Program-made: the position numbers and the translations under genes | Source of the DNA: Phycisphaerae bacterium | GTDB taxonomy: Bacteria > Planctomycetota > Phycisphaerae > Phycisphaerales > SM1A02 | Direction: 5' to 3' | Assembly: GCA_002683195.1 (NCBI GenBank) | Contig: NYSW01000016.1 | Location: forward strand, 30,636 to 38,767 | Length of the DNA stretch: 8,132 bases | Shown: positions 6,088-8,132 of the stretch, one piece after another | Numbering within the stretch: the stretch's first letter is position 1 | How the letters are laid out: each line of letters starts with the position of its first letter | The notes under the pieces: generated by a model | Seen by the model: the letters and a program-made list of their open reading frames with translations, nothing else | Told to the model about the DNA's origin: nothing | The model's database searches: none

Positions 6088-6390
6088 TCAGGCGGTTACC
6101 CGCCGCGTCTCGGTGCGGGCGACGAGTCTCGCCGCTGACGGCGGAACCGCCGCACCATTACCCACTCGCGGGAACGCCCCGGAGCGGAAGGATTCAAGGT
6201 CACCGCGGAACGCGGCAGCTTGCTCATTCTCCTTGCGGATGGCCTCGTAGACCTCCTTGCGGTGGACCGACACGCTGTTCGGTGCCGAAATGCCCACCCT
6301 CACCTTGTCACCCCTGATGTCGACGATCGTGAGTTCGATGTTGTCACCGATCATGATCGTCTCATCGCGCTGTCGAGAAAGCACCAGCAT
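6088..6390 (-). CDS. csrA: Carbon storage regulator CsrA, translational repressor of flagellin
   Basis: A 100-residue CsrA/RsmA protein. The core, residues 1-55, is canonical: [20 protein letters not shown], followed by VRVGISAP and [12 protein letters not shown]. Conserved RNA-binding residues L4, R6, V42 and R44 are all present. The dimer binds GGA motifs in mRNA leaders, usually blocking the ribosome-binding site. The ATG at 6390 is chosen because homology begins there and AAGGAG lies 7 nt upstream; longer in-frame starts add unrelated residues. From about residue 60 there is a roughly 40-residue extension ([18 protein letters not shown] and onward to RRVTA), longer than the tail of most CsrA proteins. 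In FliW-containing bacteria the CsrA C-terminus takes part in FliW binding, so the extension may matter here. It is preceded by fliW (114-nt gap) and followed by flagellin A. Confidence 0.97.
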   Translation of the reverse strand: MLVLSRQRDETIMIGDNIELTIVDIRGDKVRVGISAPNSVSVHRKEVYEAIRKENEQAAAFRGDLESFRSGAFPRVGNGAAVPPSAARLVARTETRRVTA

Positions 6391-6397
6391 GGGCCGG

Positions 6398-6408
6398 CTC
6401 CTTCCGTG
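6398..6408 (-). promoter_or_regulatory. csrA ribosome-binding site with putative autoregulatory CsrA site
   Basis: In transcript sense CACGGAAGGAG ends 7 nt before the csrA ATG. It holds the Shine-Dalgarno AAGGAG and two GGA cores. CGG-AAGGAG-CCG can form a small 3-bp hairpin that exposes the SD in the loop. It resembles the flagellin boxes (CACGGAGGA). Confidence 0.55.
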
Positions 6409-6420
6409 GATTCCCGTACG

Positions 6421-6436
6421 CCCGCAATCCGGCGGG
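6421..6436 (-). promoter_or_regulatory. Hairpin with CGGATT loop (putative CsrA site), csrA leader
   Basis: In transcript sense CCCGC-CGGATT-GCGGG is a perfect 5-bp GC stem with GGA in the loop, located 31-46 nt upstream of the csrA start. It suggests negative feedback of CsrA on itself; unproven. Confidence 0.4.
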
Positions 6437-6504
6437 CCGGGTCTCGATGCTGCGAATTCGCCGAAGGACACGCCGCCCTCCGACCTCTACTCTCCGGCAA
6501 CGGC

Positions 6505-6954
6505 TCAGGCCGATGCCGCTCTGGCCGCGGTTTCTCCGACTCGGAGAAGTTCGTGCCTCGTGCTCCAACGCTTGTCGGCGAGAACGAGCTGCATGCCGAC
6601 GCGTCCCTCGATGTTCACCACCAGAGGACCCTGGAGGTTCGAGGTCAGGACGTCGTCGCGCTTGTTCACGATGACGAGGACCTGAGCTTCGGCGAGCTCG
6701 GCTAGGCCGAGTTCCTGCATCTGATCCTTGCGGATGTTGGCCTGGAAATCCGGCAGCCAGAGGGCGGGATCCGTCACCACGAAGGCGAGATCCGGTGCCT
6801 CGGTCGACTGCAGCCAGAAGAAGACCCCTTGCTCGTCGGGCTGGAGCAACACGAAGTTGCTGTAACTGGAGAATCCCAGCAGGCCTGACGGAAAGGTGAT
6901 CACACGATTGTCGTCGACTTCGACGGTTCCGAAACGAGTGGTCTCGAGGTTCAT
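6505..6954 (-). CDS. fliW: Flagellar assembly factor FliW, CsrA antagonist
   Basis: A 149-residue protein with the full FliW pattern. It reads FGTVEVDDNRVITFPSGLLGF (8-28), VFFWLQSTEAPDLAFVV (44-60), DP and LPDF (62-70), then SNLQGPLVVNIEGRVGMQLVL (105-125). FliW is a cytoplasmic beta-barrel protein that binds CsrA and relieves flagellin translational repression; free flagellin competes for FliW. The ATG at 6954 is supported by GGAG 7 nt upstream and by homology starting there; a longer in-frame ATG at 7071 adds a low-quality Arg/Pro-rich leader. The length is normal for the family. It lies between flgL (140-nt gap) and csrA (114-nt gap), the same order as in B. subtilis. Confidence 0.96.
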   Translation of the reverse strand: MNLETTRFGTVEVDDNRVITFPSGLLGFSSYSNFVLLQPDEQGVFFWLQSTEAPDLAFVVTDPALWLPDFQANIRKDQMQELGLAELAEAQVLVIVNKRDDVLTSNLQGPLVVNIEGRVGMQLVLADKRWSTRHELLRVGETAARAASA

Positions 6955-6995
6955 CCGAACGCTCCAAGTCCACCGACCTCCATTCCTTGGTTCCC

Positions 6996-7010
6996 ACCGG
7001 TTCACCCGGT
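6996..7010 (-). promoter_or_regulatory. Small hairpin in fliW leader
   Basis: In transcript sense ACCGG-GTGAA-CCGGT has a perfect 5-bp stem. It separates the two copies of the 16-nt repeat. It has no T-run, so it is not a terminator. Confidence 0.3.
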
Positions 7011-7013
7011 TCG

Positions 7014-7026
7014 GGACATCCTGTCC
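7014..7026 (-). promoter_or_regulatory. Hairpin with AGGAT loop (putative CsrA site), fliW leader
   Basis: In transcript sense GGAC-AGGAT-GTCC (or a 5-bp stem with loop GGA) overlaps the first copy of the direct repeat. The loop and 3' arm give GGAUGU, the 3' half of the selected E. coli CsrA consensus. Confidence 0.4.
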
Positions 7027-7063
7027 TTGGCACCCTCCGGTCGGTGGAGAGGGGCCTCGGTTC

Positions 7064-7080
7064 GGGCGCATCCGGCGCCC
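7064..7080 (-). promoter_or_regulatory. Hairpin with CGGAT loop (putative CsrA site), start of flgL-fliW gap
   Basis: In transcript sense GGGCGC-CGGAT-GCGCCC is a perfect 6-bp GC stem beginning 14 nt after the flgL stop. GGA is in the loop. Its position could also suit a weak transcript-stabilising hairpin, but no T-run follows. Confidence 0.4.
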
Positions 7081-7094
7081 GTGGTCTTTGATCG

Positions 7095-8132
7095 CTACCG
7101 GAGAAAATCCAGCAACGTGAGGCTCGTGATCCGGCCGGCGGTGCTGAGCCCGGCCTGAAGTTGCTGTTGCAACTGACTGAAACGGATCGCCGCATCGGTG
7201 ATGTCCAGATCCTGGAGCGTCGATTTGAGCGAAAGGTCCTGCACCTTGAGGTCCTCTTCCCGGGTCAGAGCTGCCTCGACCCGCTGGGCTCTCACCCCGA
7301 CCTCAGCACGAGCTTCGGCGGCGCGAGAGATGTCCGATTCGAGTTTTCCTGTTGCAAAGGCAATGCCAGATTCGTCATCGCTCATCAGGGCATCGCGAAG
7401 GGCGATCAGATGGGCGAAGATGCCATCAACGGCCACCGTTGCGCGGTCTTCCCCGGCAATGCTTGCGCTGGAAGTCGAAGTTCGAATGCCAAGGTCGCTG
7501 GCGGCGGAGCTGTTGTTTCGAGTGGCCACGACGAAGGGGTCACCCCCGACGGTCCCGTCGTTCAACACCAATCCGTTCCCATCCGCGGCGAGCGCGACCT
7601 CGAACTCGGCCGGAACGACGACCCCCGCGGCCGCTGCCGCGGCGTTGATCGCGTTCATGACGTCCTGAACGTCCTCGGCTCCCACCAGGTCGACGTCGAA
7701 ATTCCGTCCGTCGTGCAGCCCGATGTTGAAATCGACGTCCCGGTCGGGATCTGCGAGCCCGGTCACGGGATCGATTCCCCCGGTCAGAATCTCCACCCCT
7801 CGACCATCGTTGAAGTCTTCGAGGCGAGTCGCCTCTGAGAACGATCGAATCCCCAGTTCGGTCGCGGTGCTCCCGCCCCCGACTTCCGAGATGGACATCG
7901 CACCACCGGAAAGTTCATTCCGAATCTGGAGACGATCTCCTGAATCCGCGATCTCGACTCGAACCCCGAGACCAAGTTCATCCACTCGGTTCCGGAGGTC
8001 CTGCATGGTCTCCACTCCGGAAAGATCCACATCCCGGAACTGGCCAGCGTTGCCGATACGAATGGTTCCCAAGGGAGTGTTGACCCCCGAGAGGCCGGAG
8101 ACCGGAGTCGACCAGGTCAGCTGCGGCCGAAG
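7095..8132 (-). CDS. flgL: Flagellar hook-filament junction protein FlgL (HAP3), N-terminus beyond the right edge
   Basis: The frame is open to the right edge; 345 C-terminal residues are visible, so the N-terminal helices are missing. FlgL joins the hook (through FlgK) to the first flagellin subunits. The C-terminal 130 residues are flagellin-like helices: DGIFAHLIALRDAL, EVGVRAQRVEAAL, LDITDAAIRFSQLQQQLQAG, and final ITSLTLLDFLR, the typical FlgL ending. The first visible residues, LRPQLTWSTPVSGLSGV, lead into two beta-rich repeats (7842-8066 and 7482-7736) that end in ATELGIRS and ASDLGIRT. An apparent TTG start at 8072 is rejected because coding sequence continues upstream. Being well over 345 residues, it is longer than enterobacterial FlgL; the extra length is the duplicated module. 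fliW follows after 140 nt with no terminator. Confidence 0.92.
   Translation of the reverse strand, partial: LRPQLTWSTPVSGLSGVNTPLGTIRIGNAGQFRDVDLSGVETMQDLRNRVDELGLGVRVEIADSGDRLQIRNELSGGAMSISEVGGGSTATELGIRSFSEATRLEDFNDGRGVEILTGGIDPVTGLADPDRDVDFNIGLHDGRNFDVDLVGAEDVQDVMNAINAAAAAAGVVVPAEFEVALAADGNGLVLNDGTVGGDPFVVATRNNSSAASDLGIRTSTSSASIAGEDRATVAVDGIFAHLIALRDALMSDDESGIAFATGKLESDISRAAEARAEVGVRAQRVEAALTREEDLKVQDLSLKSTLQDLDITDAAIRFSQLQQQLQAGLSTAGRITSLTLLDFLR

Larger units (their letters stand above)
6975..7030 (-). repeat. 16-nt imperfect direct repeat in fliW leader
   Basis: In transcript sense CCAAGGACAGGATGTC (7030-7015) and CCAAGGAATGGAGGTC (6990-6975) match at 13 of 16 bases and are 40 nt apart. 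Both have the pattern CCAAGGA-N2-GGA-N-GTC, so each contains two GGA cores and a GGANGU string like that preferred by CsrA/RsmE proteins. The second copy ends 9 nt before the fliW Shine-Dalgarno. Confidence 0.5.

Noticed and set aside
6362..7195. 277-codon minus-strand frame across fliW and neighbours
   Set aside because: Arg/Pro/Ser-rich out-of-frame translation of fliW and its leaders; fliW and csrA frames match known families in full.
1..8132. CRISPR arrays, insertion sequences, tRNA or rRNA genes
   Set aside because: No regularly spaced repeats, transposase motifs, terminal inverted repeats or RNA-gene signatures were seen on either strand.

Overview
This is a GC-rich chromosomal window that is most consistent with a flagellated member of the Planctomycetota, possibly Phycisphaerae. 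The grounds are a secreted planctomycete-style sulfatase with an extra C-terminal beta domain, the style of the FlgL and flagellin proteins, and GC-rich codon usage. No rRNA, tRNA or other taxonomic marker is present, so this assignment is an inference.

The right three quarters (about 2550-8132) is a flagellar filament module, all on the minus strand. In transcription order it reads flgL (5' end beyond the window edge), fliW, csrA, flagellin A (4542-6005), a Rho-independent terminator, a 459-nt non-coding stretch, flagellin B (2619-4082), and a second strong terminator. The order flgL-fliW-csrA-flagellin matches the well-studied Bacillus subtilis arrangement. There CsrA blocks translation of flagellin mRNA, FliW sequesters CsrA, and unsecreted flagellin titrates FliW. 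All three parties of that homeostatic switch, plus a second flagellin, are encoded here.

The most interesting signal lies between the genes. Each of the four leaders (fliW, csrA, flagellin A, flagellin B) contains at least one short GC-rich hairpin with GGA in its apical loop, which is the classic way of presenting a CsrA site. Both flagellin ribosome-binding sites share the identical 10-mer TCACGGAGGA, and the csrA ribosome-binding region has a similar CACGGAAGGAG. The fliW leader also carries a 16-nt direct repeat that includes GGANGTC. This suggests CsrA may control its own antagonist and itself as well as both flagellins. It is a prediction from sequence only.

The left quarter holds a divergent pair. 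On the plus strand (784-2454) is a secreted formylglycine-type sulfatase. On the minus strand, running off the left edge, is a glycosyltransferase with the three conserved motifs of the NodZ/FUT8/O-fucosyltransferase superfamily. The sulfatase converges on flagellin B across a 164-nt gap containing a 12-bp terminator hairpin. These two genes suggest metabolism of sulfated or fucosylated glycans and have no obvious functional link to the flagellar module.
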